64,000 nt of DNA from JANMZO01 sp963763135 (GCA_963763135.1 CAVXNJ010000004.1:620001-684000), one strand, 5' to 3'; positions 8,492 through 17,997 are shown, counted from the stretch's first letter. The notes: generated by a model not told the origin, from the sequence alone. Numbers and translations: made by a program.

Positions 8492-9751
8492 TCAGGAATC
8501 GGCCACCATGGGTCCCCAGTCCTTCGCCAGAACATCTTTGGCTGCGGTGATCTGGGCCGGGGTGAGGAACTTGACCTGAGCGATGAGCTCAGCCGGTGGA
8601 AGGTTCGCCTTCATGGCGTCGGTGACCTTGCCGGCCGCAACGATTGCCTCGTAACGGGCTGGAATGGCTCCGCCTTCGAGGTAGCCGAGGGCACCTTCAT
8701 CCGACAGGATGTGTTCGATCCAGAGCTTGGCGCACGCCGGGTGCGGCGAGCCCTTCACAACGCCCTGGCCGTAGAAGCCACCGTAGACGCCGTCGGTCGG
8801 GTAGTAGGTCTCAACCGTCAGGTTGGCCGCTTCGAGCTGTGCCCGCAGCGACGGAAGGTTGTAGCTCCAGTCGATCGTGATCGGGGTCTCACCGGACAGC
8901 ACCGTGGCCGGCGTGACGTCGGTGCCACCGAGGTTGCCCGACTTCTTCAGGTCGGCGAAAAACTTGATGCCGGGGGCGATGTCGTCTGCGCTGCCGCCAT
9001 TGGCGATGGCCGCAGCCATAACGCCGGCGAAGGCCGAGCCGGACTCACGGGGATCGCCGTTGAGGGCGATCAAGCCCTTGTATTCCGGCTTGAGCAGGTC
9101 GGCGAACGTCTTCGGGGCGTTCTTGACGATCGTGGTGTTCGTCATGATCGCGATGATGCCGTAGTAGGCGCTCTGCCAGTTGTTGGCCGGGTCGACGAGG
9201 GAGGTCGGGATGTCGGCAAGAGTGGTCGGCTTGTACGGCTCGAAGAGTCCGGCGGTGGCCATTTCGGCACCGATGGCCGGGCTCACGTCGACCGAGTCGG
9301 GCTGGTCAGCCTGACCGGCGAGGGTCTTGACGGCTTCCATCTCGTCCTTCGACGAACCGTCAGGGTTGGTGACGGGGTTCTTCACGCCCGGGTACTTGTC
9401 GCGGAAGCTCTGAAGGATTCCCTTGTAGTTGGCCCACGAATCTGGAAGGGCGATCAGGTTGACCTGGCCCTCCGTGGTGCACTCAGCGGCGAGAGCGGTG
9501 AGATCGGCGGCGGGAGCGGCGGCCGTGGTGTCACCGGCTGCGGCTGCAGTGGTTTCGGTAGCTGCGGCGGCCGTGGTTTCAGCGGCAACAGTGTCCGCGG
9601 CCGAAGTCTCGGCGGCGGCGGTGGTTTCGGTGGCGGCGACGGTGGTGTCGGCGGCAACCGTGGTGTCTGAGCTATCGCTGCTGCACGAGGCCAACGCGGC
9701 CATCGCGACGAACACGGGTACGAGTACTCGTGTGGATTTTCTGCGAATCAT
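8492..9751 (-). CDS. ABC transporter substrate-binding lipoprotein
   Basis: 419 aa. A lipoprotein signal peptide ends in the lipobox LASC (Cys23). Residues 24-85 are a low-complexity Thr/Ala/Glu linker, a common way for these actinobacteria to space a lipid-anchored domain from the membrane. The mature part (about 90-419) is a family 1/6 extracellular binding protein with patterns such as NLIALPDSWANYKGI, YYGIIAIMTNTTIVKN and GGAIPARYEAI, close to the polyamine, Fe(III) and thiamine binders. First gene of the importer operon, with an AAAGGA ribosome site. The ligand cannot be read from sequence. Confidence 0.9.
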   Translation of the reverse strand: MIRRKSTRVLVPVFVAMAALASCSSDSSDTTVAADTTVAATETTAAAETSAADTVAAETTAAAATETTAAAAGDTTAAAPAADLTALAAECTTEGQVNLIALPDSWANYKGILQSFRDKYPGVKNPVTNPDGSSKDEMEAVKTLAGQADQPDSVDVSPAIGAEMATAGLFEPYKPTTLADIPTSLVDPANNWQSAYYGIIAIMTNTTIVKNAPKTFADLLKPEYKGLIALNGDPRESGSAFAGVMAAAIANGGSADDIAPGIKFFADLKKSGNLGGTDVTPATVLSGETPITIDWSYNLPSLRAQLEAANLTVETYYPTDGVYGGFYGQGVVKGSPHPACAKLWIEHILSDEGALGYLEGGAIPARYEAIVAAGKVTDAMKANLPPAELIAQVKFLTPAQITAAKDVLAKDWGPMVADS

Positions 9752-10051
9752 TCGGTAAGTCCTTTGTGGTGTGGGGGTGTTGGCTACGAGAGCCGCGGCC
9801 AGGCTAGAACCGCCGGGAATCAGCCACGTGTCGTTCGCATGAACTTCCGATTGACATCAAACGCCTCTTCGGCGGTTCGCCGAGCGAAGATGAATCAGAG
9901 GTTAAACAATTGATCGTGGTTGAATCCGGAAGGCGATAGCCCAGCCGGACCCTAGTCCATTCGTTCGGTCGAACTCCTCTTCCTCGGACTTACCTGAACA
10001 CGCTCCGTAGGGAACACGGGACGAGCCCGGACCTGTTGCGACTTCGGTCCT
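9752..10051. other. Intergenic region upstream of the importer operon
   Basis: About 300 bp between the binding-protein gene (leftward) and the 3' end of the HNH-like gene. It must hold the promoter of the importer operon. It contains a short AT-richer patch around 9840-9935 (TTGACATCAAA, TTAAACAATTGATC) and a small GCCTCTTCGGC-type hairpin near 9870. I cannot assign a defined promoter or operator, and I see no gene or RNA in it. Confidence 0.5.
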
Positions 10052-10510
10052 CTAGGGTCGGGGAGCCAGAACGCTCAGCAGAAACTGGCCGCCGCCCTGG
10101 TCGACCTGGGTGGTAAACGTCGTTCCCGGCACCAGCCGGCCGAGCCGGTCGAGTATCCAACGGCTCGTTTCGGTGGCGTCGGCTTTCGTGGCACATCGAG
10201 CCACCAGTTCGCGTCCGCCCTTCGTCAACAGACGCTCGACGAATCCGACGATCGGCGCCGGATCGAAAAGGATCACGTGATCCGGCCAGGCGATGACGGG
10301 AGCAATTGCGCCTTTCTTCGTGTTGCACTGCCGATGCGCCAGTCGCTCGATCGGCTCGGGCTTCTTCTTGCCTTTGCCTCGGGAGAAGACCTCGGAGCGG
10401 TCGATGCTCGGCCCCTGTTCGTCGTTGGCCGCTGCGACCTTTTCGACGGGAAGGTCACAGATCCAGCAACGCCAAGCGTCGCGGTCGCCAATGTCGTCGA
10501 GAGTGCTCAC
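10052..10510 (-). CDS. HNH-like zinc-binding protein
   Basis: 152 aa. The N-terminal half has the metal-site pattern of HNH nucleases: CWIC near residue 15, PSIDRSEV in place of the usual DHxxP, and HRQCNTKKG near residue 60. The C-terminal half (about 70-152) has no recognisable motif. Because the central catalytic histidine of DHxxP is replaced by DRSEV, nuclease activity is doubtful, and the fold may serve another DNA- or zinc-binding role. Proteins of this form occur as conserved hypotheticals in actinobacteria. It sits alone, same strand as the lysoplasmalogenase gene 90 bp upstream. Confidence 0.7.
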   Translation of the reverse strand: MSTLDDIGDRDAWRCWICDLPVEKVAAANDEQGPSIDRSEVFSRGKGKKKPEPIERLAHRQCNTKKGAIAPVIAWPDHVILFDPAPIVGFVERLLTKGGRELVARCATKADATETSRWILDRLGRLVPGTTFTTQVDQGGGQFLLSVLAPRP

Positions 10511-10599
10511 GCCGAGAACCTATCGGAGATCCGGAAGAACGACGGCGTCGACGGCCGGAAACTGCGGTTTGCACCTGCCGCAGCGTCGGATGCTCAGCG

Positions 10600-11229
10600 T
10601 CAGGCCAGCGACAGGGCCAAGCCGAGGAGCGCGCCGTGGTAGCTCATCATCACCGCCAACGACATCCAGGCCTTTTCGCCCACAAACGCCCGCCATCCAA
10701 GGATTGCGTCGCTGATCACAAACAGCGTTGCCCCGATCGTCGCTGCGACATTGCCGGTCGCCCATCCGACGACCACCATCGTGGAGATCACCGTGAGATA
10801 AGCCACCACCGGTCCAGCCAGCTTGGGTTCCCGGGTGCGGGCCCCGCGCACGATTACCCGACCAACGAGCGTGACCATCGTCGCCACCAACACCAGCCCA
10901 ACCGCCCCCAGACGTTTTCGGTCAAGCCCGAGCTGTACGAACATGGCGATGAAAGCGACGTGGCCCGCCAGGAACGCAGCCAGTCCGGCGATGAACGAAT
11001 CGACAGCATCGAGAAGCGCGATATCCCCGACGAGGCAAAGGATGAAACCGATAAGCGCGCTGAGTATGACCCCGCGAGGCTGGTCACGCCCGACCACCAC
11101 GGCCAGAGCGGTGATGGCGACGGTTGCCGCTGGTTTCGACACGGTCTCGAGGCGAGGGAGAGATCGGACCCGGGTAACCCAGTTCAGTCCCGCGAACACA
11201 CCAACCGCCAGGGAAACAAACACGAGCAT
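10600..11229 (-). CDS. YhhN/TMEM86-family lysoplasmalogenase-like membrane protein
   Basis: 209 aa with about eight hydrophobic segments. The three family signatures are visible: LVGDIALL near residue 67, FLAGHVAFI near residue 88 and VISDAILGWR near residue 172, with the expected acidic and histidine residues in the membrane. Family members hydrolyse the vinyl-ether bond of lysoplasmalogens or act on related lipids. Activity in bacteria without plasmalogens is unclear. Divergent from the M20 peptidase gene, with about 36 bp between the starts. Confidence 0.82.
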   Translation of the reverse strand: MLVFVSLAVGVFAGLNWVTRVRSLPRLETVSKPAATVAITALAVVVGRDQPRGVILSALIGFILCLVGDIALLDAVDSFIAGLAAFLAGHVAFIAMFVQLGLDRKRLGAVGLVLVATMVTLVGRVIVRGARTREPKLAGPVVAYLTVISTMVVVGWATGNVAATIGATLFVISDAILGWRAFVGEKAWMSLAVMMSYHGALLGLALSLA

Positions 11230-11265
11230 CCCCTAAACCTAACGGGCGAACTAGCGTGACGTGGC

Positions 11266-12489
11266 GTGATGGTTGCTAGTGGGTTACCGGTCGACGAGGT
11301 CGTGTCGCTGTTGAAGGAACTGGTCGGGTTCCCCACCGAGAGCCTGACTCCGAACCGAGCACTCATCGATTGGCTCGCGGACTATCTGCACGCTTTTGGG
11401 GCGCGGGTGGAAATCGTCGAGGGACCGGCGGGACGGGCCAACCTCTTGGCTTCGGTCGGTCCCGTTCAGTCGGGCGGGCTGCTGCTGTCGGCACACACCG
11501 ATGTCGTACCGGCTGGACCCGGTTGGAAGACTGGCGCGTACGAACTCACCCGCTTTGATCATCCGGACTTTGGCGATGCCGTGCGAGCACGGGGTACCGC
11601 TGACATGAAGGGCTTCATCGCGTGTGTCTTGGTCGCGTTGCGCGAATTTGACCTGAAGGCGCTCAGTCGACCGGTGCACCTTGCCTTCTCCTTCGACGAA
11701 GAGATCGGTTGCGTCGGAGTGCGCGGACTGCTCGACCGGTTGTCTCACGACGTCTTGGGTCGCACCGGTTCGGATGGTCCCGGACGGGTGGTGGCGCCGG
11801 ATCTGGTGCTCATCGGAGAGCCGAGCATGATGCGGCCGCGTCATGCCCATCTCGGAAAGGTCGCCTACCGGATCACGTTCCACGCCACGCCGGGGCATTC
11901 CAGCCTGTCGCCGTTTCTGCCGAGTGCGATCGGAGCGGCGAGCCGGTCCATTGCCGCGCTCGAGTCGATCGCGGAAGCGCATCGGGCAACGGCAGTACGC
12001 GACGCGAACGGAGAGGCCAGTGCCGATGTCACCGTGAACGTCGGAACGATTCATGGCGGAACCGCCCTCAACGTGCTTTCGGAACGGTGCGAGGTGACCT
12101 TCGAACTTCGACACACCACGGAGTTCGACCCCGACAAGCTGCTTGCACCGTTCTGGGCGGTGGTCGAAGCCGAAGGGACGCGGGCCGGCATTCCCGTTGA
12201 AAACGTCGAGATCGTCCGCTACCCGGCGCTGTCGACTGACACATCAAGTGCGTTGGTGCGGTTGGTCGAACGAATCGCTGACCGTGGTCGAAGCATTCCG
12301 ATCGGGTACGGAACCGAGGGTGGCCTGTTCGCCGCGGCCCTCGGTGCGCCCGTTGTGGTCTGCGGACCGGGCGACATCGCGGTCGCTCACAAGGCCGATG
12401 AGTACGTGTCGGTCGACCAGCTACGCGACTGCCTCACCTTTTTGCGCCAGCTGATTCCGGCGGTGTGCGTTGCCCCGGCCGTTAGCTGA
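11266..12489 (+). CDS. M20 family metallopeptidase, acetylornithine deacetylase-like
   Basis: 407 aa, the typical ArgE/DapE length. Zinc-site motifs are present: SAHTDVVPA (first His and Asp), GTADMKGF (bridging Asp), FSFDEEIGCVG (Glu-Glu) and IGEPS. The dimerisation domain starts near residue 200 (KVAYRITFHATPGHSS), and the last ligand is in VAHKADEYV. Overall pattern is nearest to acetylornithine deacetylase, but no other arginine gene is nearby, so the real substrate may be another N-acyl amino acid. Start GTG 11266 or the ATG one codon later. Confidence 0.87.
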   Translation: MMVASGLPVDEVVSLLKELVGFPTESLTPNRALIDWLADYLHAFGARVEIVEGPAGRANLLASVGPVQSGGLLLSAHTDVVPAGPGWKTGAYELTRFDHPDFGDAVRARGTADMKGFIACVLVALREFDLKALSRPVHLAFSFDEEIGCVGVRGLLDRLSHDVLGRTGSDGPGRVVAPDLVLIGEPSMMRPRHAHLGKVAYRITFHATPGHSSLSPFLPSAIGAASRSIAALESIAEAHRATAVRDANGEASADVTVNVGTIHGGTALNVLSERCEVTFELRHTTEFDPDKLLAPFWAVVEAEGTRAGIPVENVEIVRYPALSTDTSSALVRLVERIADRGRSIPIGYGTEGGLFAAALGAPVVVCGPGDIAVAHKADEYVSVDQLRDCLTFLRQLIPAVCVAPAVS

Positions 12490-12506
12490 CGAGTGCGTGC
12501 TGCTGG

Positions 12507-13427
12507 CTAGCGCTGACGGCGAACCGGAGCACGGGGTTTCAGAAGGCGCGGAATGAGCGAACCGGCCATCGATCGGAACTCCGTCGCAGCCGCCGGAGGC
12601 GTGCGATCGGCGGATGCCAAACCGATCTGCAGGTTTGGAACATCGCCGTCGAGCGGAACGTACGAAAGGCCCTCGGTCTCCTTGGGCGGGATGAGGTTCA
12701 CGATCGAGTAGCCGAGATTCTCGGCAACGAGCGCCCGAACGAAGCTGAGGTCCACGCAACGCATGGCGGGTCGCATGCTCACGCCGGCCGCCAGAAACAC
12801 GGCCTGGAAGTAGTCGGCACTCAGGGGCAGGTCGAGAAGCACAAACGGGTCGCCGGACAGATCCTGCAAACGTACGGACCGCCTCCGGCTGAGCGGGTGC
12901 GATGTCGACAGAAGAACCCTGGGCGGGACCACGGCAATCGGTGAAAACTCCATTCCCTCGTCGATGCTGAGGTCATAGGTCAACGCCATGTGCAGATCAC
13001 CGGTCCGCAGTTGGTCGAGGAGCGTCGCCTGATCGGCTGTCGTCACCGACACCGTCGCACCGGGGAGCACCGACCGGAACGCGGAGAGCAGGGGAGGAAG
13101 AAGGATCGGGGCAATCGTGACGAGCGTTCCGAGCCGGACCGTGCCGGAGGTCGGGGCGGCGAGTCCGGCGGCCCGAAGCGCCAACTCGTCGGCCTGTGCC
13201 ACCAAGCGGCGGATTTCGGGGATCAGCGCGCGTCCCTCGGCCGTCAGGACGAGTGGGCGACCGCGTGACCGCATGAACAACGCGACACCCATGGATGCTT
13301 CAGCTTCCTGCAGACTGGTCGAGAGCGCCGGTTGGGACACACCGAGCGAACGAGCGGCCGACGATATCGTTCCGGTGTCGGCCATGGCGACTACGTAGCG
13401 AAGCTGCCGGAGGTTGAGATCACTCAC
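12507..13427 (-). CDS. LysR family transcriptional regulator
   Basis: 306 aa. The N-terminal winged helix-turn-helix is classical (LRQLRYVVAMADTGTISSAARSLG, then SQPALSTSLQEAEASMG, residues 6-50), followed by a linker helix and a two-lobe ligand-binding domain (about 90-295). It is divergent from the M20/imidazolonepropionase-like genes that start at 13555. By the usual LysR logic it probably controls that operon and itself. A dyad lies between the genes at 13454-13476. The inducer is unknown. Confidence 0.9.
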   Translation of the reverse strand: MSDLNLRQLRYVVAMADTGTISSAARSLGVSQPALSTSLQEAEASMGVALFMRSRGRPLVLTAEGRALIPEIRRLVAQADELALRAAGLAAPTSGTVRLGTLVTIAPILLPPLLSAFRSVLPGATVSVTTADQATLLDQLRTGDLHMALTYDLSIDEGMEFSPIAVVPPRVLLSTSHPLSRRRSVRLQDLSGDPFVLLDLPLSADYFQAVFLAAGVSMRPAMRCVDLSFVRALVAENLGYSIVNLIPPKETEGLSYVPLDGDVPNLQIGLASADRTPPAAATEFRSMAGSLIPRLLKPRAPVRRQR

Positions 13428-13453
13428 ACTCCGAGCTTGCCACAGCTGAGGCT

Positions 13454-13476
13454 ATTCATAAAGAAGATCTATGTAT
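13454..13476. promoter_or_regulatory. Possible LysR operator dyad
   Basis: ATTCATA (13454-13460) and TATGTAT (13470-13476) form an imperfect dyad (5 of 7 pairs) with nine bases between, in the only AT-rich stretch between the LysR gene and the divergent M20 gene. It fits the T-N11-A style of LysR sites in size and place. The match is weak and unproven. Confidence 0.35.
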
Positions 13477-13554
13477 TCTTCGGTGATAGCATTTTTCCCA
13501 ATGACTAGCGAAGGCCGGCCACGTCGTGATGTGGCCGAGATACGAGGAACGCCG

Positions 13555-14703
13555 ATGCACCCCGACACGTCCCTTCTCATCGACGTTTGCTCCATTGATT
13601 CGATCTGGGGTCGCGAACGCGAACTGGCCGAACACCTGGCGGGCCAACTTCGATCGTGGGGCTGCGACGACGTGGCGTTGATCGAGGCCATGCCGAACCG
13701 ACCATCGGTGGGGGCCCGGTTGAAAGGCACCGGCGGTGGTAGGTCGCTGGTACTCAACGGCCACATCGACATCTACGAACTGAGCGAAGACTGGACCCGC
13801 GAACCGTTCGAGCCCACGCTCGATGACGGCAAGGTGTACGGGGCCGGAATCGCCGACATGAAAGCCGGTACCGCCGCGGCGCTGGCGGCCGTCAGACGCA
13901 TAGCGACCAGCGGACAACGACTCCGCGGGGATGTCTTGATGCAGGCCGTGTCGTGCCACTTCGAAGGTGGTGTCGGCACACGTGCGCTCTGCAATGCGGG
14001 GTTTGTCGGCGATGCCGCGATCGACTGTGAACCTTCGAGCAACACGATCGGCATCGCCCACCGGGGCGCGGCCTACCTCAACATCACGACCAGGGGTCGT
14101 CAGGCCCACACGACGTACAAACACCTGGGGCTGAACGCTATCGAAACCATGGAACCGATCCTCGTCGGCCTTCGCGCTCTCGAGGGCGAGCTTCCCTACG
14201 AAGTCCACCCTCACCTGCCCGGCGGACCAATCCTCAACATCGGCACGATCAGCGGTGGCACGAAGCACAACCAGGTCCCGGATCGCTGCACGATCAGCAT
14301 CGACATCCGCCTCCTGCCGAGTCAGGATCCATACGACGTCAAAGCTCGCGTCGAAGCGATGATCGCGAACCTTAAAGCGACAGTCGATGATCGGATAGAC
14401 GCCGAAGTGGAGTTCAGCGAGCACTGGATATCGGGTCCTAGGCATGCATACGAAATTGATGCCGATGCCCCGATCGTGTTGGCACTCGATCGGGCGGTTC
14501 GCAAGGTGACGGGCAAAGACCCGGAGTATCAGGGCGTGCCGTTCTGGTGCGACATCACGACCATGCGTGACTTCGGCGTCCCGGGGGTGAACTTCGGTCC
14601 CGGCGATCCGCCCTACAACTTCCCCGACGAGTATGTGTTCGAGGCCCAGTACCTGGAGGCGGTCGACATCTACGAGCAGCTCATACGAGACTGGTGCGCA
14701 TGA
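13555..14703 (+). CDS. M20 family metallopeptidase (ArgE/DapE-like)
   Basis: 382 aa. Motifs are NGHIDIYEL (His-Asp), GAGIADMKAGT (bridging Asp), CHFEGGVGTRAL (catalytic glutamate region), DCEPSSN (ligand) and IAHRGAAYLNITTRGRQAHT at the dimerisation domain. The start at 13555 is preferred over in-frame ATGs at 13471 and 13501 because GAGGAA lies just upstream. The stop overlaps the ATG of the imidazolonepropionase-like gene as ATGA, so the two are coupled. Likely hydrolyses an N-acyl or N-carbamoyl amino acid, acting with the amidohydrolase downstream. Substrate inferred only. Confidence 0.85.
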   Translation: MHPDTSLLIDVCSIDSIWGRERELAEHLAGQLRSWGCDDVALIEAMPNRPSVGARLKGTGGGRSLVLNGHIDIYELSEDWTREPFEPTLDDGKVYGAGIADMKAGTAAALAAVRRIATSGQRLRGDVLMQAVSCHFEGGVGTRALCNAGFVGDAAIDCEPSSNTIGIAHRGAAYLNITTRGRQAHTTYKHLGLNAIETMEPILVGLRALEGELPYEVHPHLPGGPILNIGTISGGTKHNQVPDRCTISIDIRLLPSQDPYDVKARVEAMIANLKATVDDRIDAEVEFSEHWISGPRHAYEIDADAPIVLALDRAVRKVTGKDPEYQGVPFWCDITTMRDFGVPGVNFGPGDPPYNFPDEYVFEAQYLEAVDIYEQLIRDWCA

Positions 14704-15987
14704 GCGCTTCTGTCGTCGCAAATTCCGAGCGTGGGGGCGGCAACCTCAACGTCGTGCACGCCGCGGCGCTGGCCCGGGTGACCGATACCGGTGTCCGACG
14801 CGGACGCACGCAAGACGAACTCAACGTGATCTCCGACGGCGCTATCGCGATACGCAACGGCGTGATCGTCGGTGTGGGCGACACCCGCGACGTGCTGGCC
14901 GAACACGGCGCCGACGTTCCGACGATCGACGCTGTGGGCAAAACCGTGATGCCCGGGTTGGTGGAGTGCCACAGCCACCCGATATTCGACGGGGAACGTC
15001 ACGACGAATATGCCGAGCGACTGGGTGGAGCCAGTCTCGCCGAGGTGGCGGCGAAAGGTGGCGGTATCTGGCGCAGCGTCGTGGCGACGCGGCAGCGCAA
15101 CCGATCAGGTCCTGCTCGATCGCCTACGGGTGGCCTACGACCGGATCCTGCACGGTGGGGTCACGACGCTCGAGGTCAAGTCAGGATACGGGCTCACCAC
15201 GTCCGAAGAACTACGTGGTCTGCAGTTGTTGGAACAGTCGCGTGATTTCACCCCGATGGAGTTGGCGATCTCGTTTCTCGGCGCCCATGTCGTGCCGCGC
15301 GACCTCGACGCAGATGCCGAACACCGCGGCGCGGCGTATACGGATCTCATCGACACCGAGATGCTTCCGGCGGTGGTGGCCCAGGGGCTCGCGCAGTTCC
15401 ACGACATCACGGTCGAAGACGGTTTCTTCACCCCCGAGCAAGGGCGTCAGTTGATGAGCCGCAGTGACGAGGTCGGGCTCCGGGTACGGGTGCACGCCGA
15501 TGCGTGGAAGCCTTCACTTGGCTGGCGTACGGCCGTTGCCGGGGGAGCGGTGTCGGCGGATCACCTCACGTATACGTCTGACGCGGAAATCTCCGCGGTG
15601 GGTCGGGCCGACACCGTGGCCGTCCTGCTACCGATCGCCGAGCTGATCTACATGACCGATCGGCGGGCCAACGCCCGCCTGTTCATCGAGCACGAGGTTC
15701 CGGTGGCGATCTCGACGGATTACTGCTCGTCGATCCACGCCACGTCGCTTCTGAATACCCTGGCCAACGCGGCCCCGTGGTTCCAGATGACCCCGGCTGA
15801 AGTGATCGTGGGGGCGACGCTCAACGCGGCGTACAGCCTCGGCCTGCAGTCGAAGGTCGGGTCTCTCGACATTGGTAAGCGCGGTGATCTTCTCGTCCTC
15901 GACTGCATACACCCGGAAGAGGTCTGTCTCGCCCTGGGTGCACCCTTGCTCGACTCGGTCGTGATTGCCGGTCGCACGGTTCTGTGA
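14700..15987 (+). pseudogene. Imidazolonepropionase (HutI)-like amidohydrolase, interrupted by a frameshift
   Basis: Two adjacent frames together make one HutI-like amidohydrolase of about 428 aa. The first (from ATG 14700) has the metal motif VMPGLVECHSHPIFDGER and runs to GGGIWRSVVATR. The second continues ATDQVLLDRLRVAYDRIL, KSGYGLTT, FHDITVEDG, HADAWKP, GAVSADHL and ISTDYCSS to the end at 15987. Removing one base in CGCGGCAGCGC near 15088-15098 restores a continuous frame reading VVATRSATDQ. All catalytic histidines are present, so the break is either recent or a sequencing/assembly error. It starts in an ATGA overlap with the M20 gene. Confidence 0.85.
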
Positions 15988-16093
15988 GCTGAAGACGTCA
16001 GATCAGATCGGCACACTGGTTCGGAATCGTTCGGTCGGTTAGGTTACGAGCCGGGTTCCGACCCGTCCGAGAATCCACAATGGGGAGTCGGTA

Positions 16094-17428
16094 ATGAGCG
16101 AATTTTCTGATCGTCTGTGGTCGGACTTCGGTGGGCTGCGCTTTACCGACCTGCCTCGTGAGGTCGTCGAAGTGGCCAACCAGTGTTTCCTCGACTGGTT
16201 TGGCTGCGCGCTGGCCGGAAGCCGGGAACCGCTGGTGGGGTTTTTGGTCGACGAACTCGGGACAGCGCCCGGGCCATGTTCGATCGTCGGACTGAAGCGA
16301 ACAACGAGTTCGTATTCGGCTGCACTCATCAACGGCGCCGCCGGTCATGCGCTCGACTTCGACGACACCCACACGACGATGAACGGTCACCCGACCGCGC
16401 CACTTCTTCCTGCGGTTCTGGCTCTGGCCGAAGAGCTCGGCACCTCGGGAGCCGACGCGCTGACTGCGTACGTGGTCGGTCAGGAGGTACAAGGTCGGAT
16501 CGGTGCCGTCCTCGGTCCCGAGCACTACGCGAAGGGCTGGCACCAGACCTCGACCGTCGGCGTATTCGGTGCAGCGGCAGCCTGCTCGTGGTTACTCGGC
16601 CTTGACGCGCCGTCATTCGGAAACGCCCTCGGGATAGCAGCGAGCAGCGCCTCCGGGCTCAAGGCCAACTTCGGGACGATGACAAAACCGCTGCATGCCG
16701 GCCAAGCTGCGGAGCGAGGGTTGCTGGCGGCCAAACTCGCAGCTCGCGGGTTCACGGCAAACAGCGACGCCCTCGGCGCTCGGCAGGGATTTGCTGAAGC
16801 GGCAGGTAACGGTTCCCTGAACATGGACCGCTATGAACGGCATTCAGGTCGGTGGCTGATCTCCGACACGCTCTTCAAATACCACGCCGCGTGTTATCTG
16901 ACCCACGCGGGCATCGAAGCGACCCGCCGTTGCCTCGATGCGTCATCCCGCAACGGGTCCGAGGGGTCCTCTGTTCGCGACGTGACGTCGGTTGCGTTGA
17001 CTGTCAATCCGTCAATCCTCAACGTGTGCAACATCGAGCATCCGACGACGGGTCTCGCAGCCAAGTTCAGCCTTCGCGCAACACAGGCGTTTGTGGTTCA
17101 CGGGATCGACACCTCCGACGTCGCCAGCTTCGACGACAACCTCATCAACCGCGGAGACGTCCAGGAGTTCCTCGCGTCGGTGACGATCTCGACGGACCGT
17201 GCGCTTCCGACGACCGCAACGAAGTCGAAACTGGAAACCGCGGGCGAGGTTTTCGAAGCGGTGTACGACACCGGCGTACCGGCCACCGACCTCGCCGCTC
17301 AGGCCGCAAAACTCCGTTCGAAGTTCAGCGGCCTGGCGGTTCCGATCATCGGGGCCGACGCGGCGGGCCTGGCCGATGCGCTCCTGAACGTCGCTACGGT
17401 GCGCAACATCGGGGAACTGCTTCGGTGA
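16094..17428 (+). CDS. MmgE/PrpD family protein
   Basis: 444 aa, full length for MmgE/PrpD (2-methylcitrate dehydratase-like, also cis-aconitate decarboxylase and iminodisuccinate epimerase). Family blocks visible are CFLDWFGCALAGS, NGAAGHALDFDDTH, HPTAPLLPAVLALAE, GWHQTSTVGVFGAAAA and FGTMTKPLHAGQAAERGLLAA. No methylcitrate-cycle genes are nearby, so the substrate is probably another carboxylic acid, plausibly linked to the M20/amidohydrolase genes before it. It has its own GGGGAG ribosome site, 106 bp after the broken amidohydrolase gene. Confidence 0.87.
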   Translation: MSEFSDRLWSDFGGLRFTDLPREVVEVANQCFLDWFGCALAGSREPLVGFLVDELGTAPGPCSIVGLKRTTSSYSAALINGAAGHALDFDDTHTTMNGHPTAPLLPAVLALAEELGTSGADALTAYVVGQEVQGRIGAVLGPEHYAKGWHQTSTVGVFGAAAACSWLLGLDAPSFGNALGIAASSASGLKANFGTMTKPLHAGQAAERGLLAAKLAARGFTANSDALGARQGFAEAAGNGSLNMDRYERHSGRWLISDTLFKYHAACYLTHAGIEATRRCLDASSRNGSEGSSVRDVTSVALTVNPSILNVCNIEHPTTGLAAKFSLRATQAFVVHGIDTSDVASFDDNLINRGDVQEFLASVTISTDRALPTTATKSKLETAGEVFEAVYDTGVPATDLAAQAAKLRSKFSGLAVPIIGADAAGLADALLNVATVRNIGELLR

Positions 17429-17480
17429 ACTGCTCGGTGCGTTCCGCCTCGGATGAGACAACGTACGTTTGAGTTGTCGC

Positions 17481-17849
17481 TCACCCCAGCGGGGGCAACG
17501 GGCCGAAGAAGCCGGCGACATTGACCAAACGTCCGTCGTCACCGACATGGGCCACGTCCATTCCGGCGACGGAGATCGCGCCTTCGGGACCGACCAGCTC
17601 CCAGCCGTAGCGCGCCACCCGATGATGGGTGTCGACGGCGCTCGTGCGCCGGAACGATTGACCGGGAAACTGCGCCTGGACTGCAGCGAAGGTTGCGTCC
17701 AACGCGTCGTGGCCGCTTGCTTCGAATGGTGGGTCGGCCAAGGTGCCGGTCGGGGACCAGCAACGCTCGATGAGCGTTCGGCGGACCGCCGGATCGGGTT
17801 CCCCGTAGGCCTCGAGGTAGGTGTCAACGATGGTGGTGATGTCGCTCAT
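17481..17849 (-). CDS. SnoaL-like/NTF2-fold protein
   Basis: 122 aa, one NTF2-like domain: an N-terminal helix TTIVDTYLEAYGEPDPAVRR, a WSPTGTLADPP strand-turn, FRRTSAVDTHHRVARYGWEL and a final GMDVAHVGDDGRLVNVAGFFG hairpin. Proteins of this cone fold include cyclases, isomerases and binding proteins. No catalytic set can be named here. Convergent with the PrpD gene and divergent from the carboxyltransferase gene. Confidence 0.82.
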   Translation of the reverse strand: MSDITTIVDTYLEAYGEPDPAVRRTLIERCWSPTGTLADPPFEASGHDALDATFAAVQAQFPGQSFRRTSAVDTHHRVARYGWELVGPEGAISVAGMDVAHVGDDGRLVNVAGFFGPLPPLG

Positions 17850-17997
17850 GTGAAGTCCTTACGGATAGTGCGTCGCTGGCTGCGGCGCCTCGACTTCCAT
17901 GATCAGTGGAGACCCGCGTTCCGGCGATTACCTGAGGCGTAACGCTGCCGTGCCGGTCGGTTGGGTCAGACGATGGTGTCGCGACTATCAATTGGGC

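Noticed and set aside
13456..14721. A long open frame of 421 codons on the minus strand opposite the M20 peptidase gene
   Set aside because: High-GC codon bias opens antisense frames; the plus-strand protein has all the M20 zinc motifs, while the antisense translation has no recognisable domain or ribosome site.
15080..15105. Programmed ribosomal frameshift in the HutI-like gene
   Set aside because: There is no slippery heptamer or nearby pseudoknot that I can see; a simple insertion or read error is more likely.
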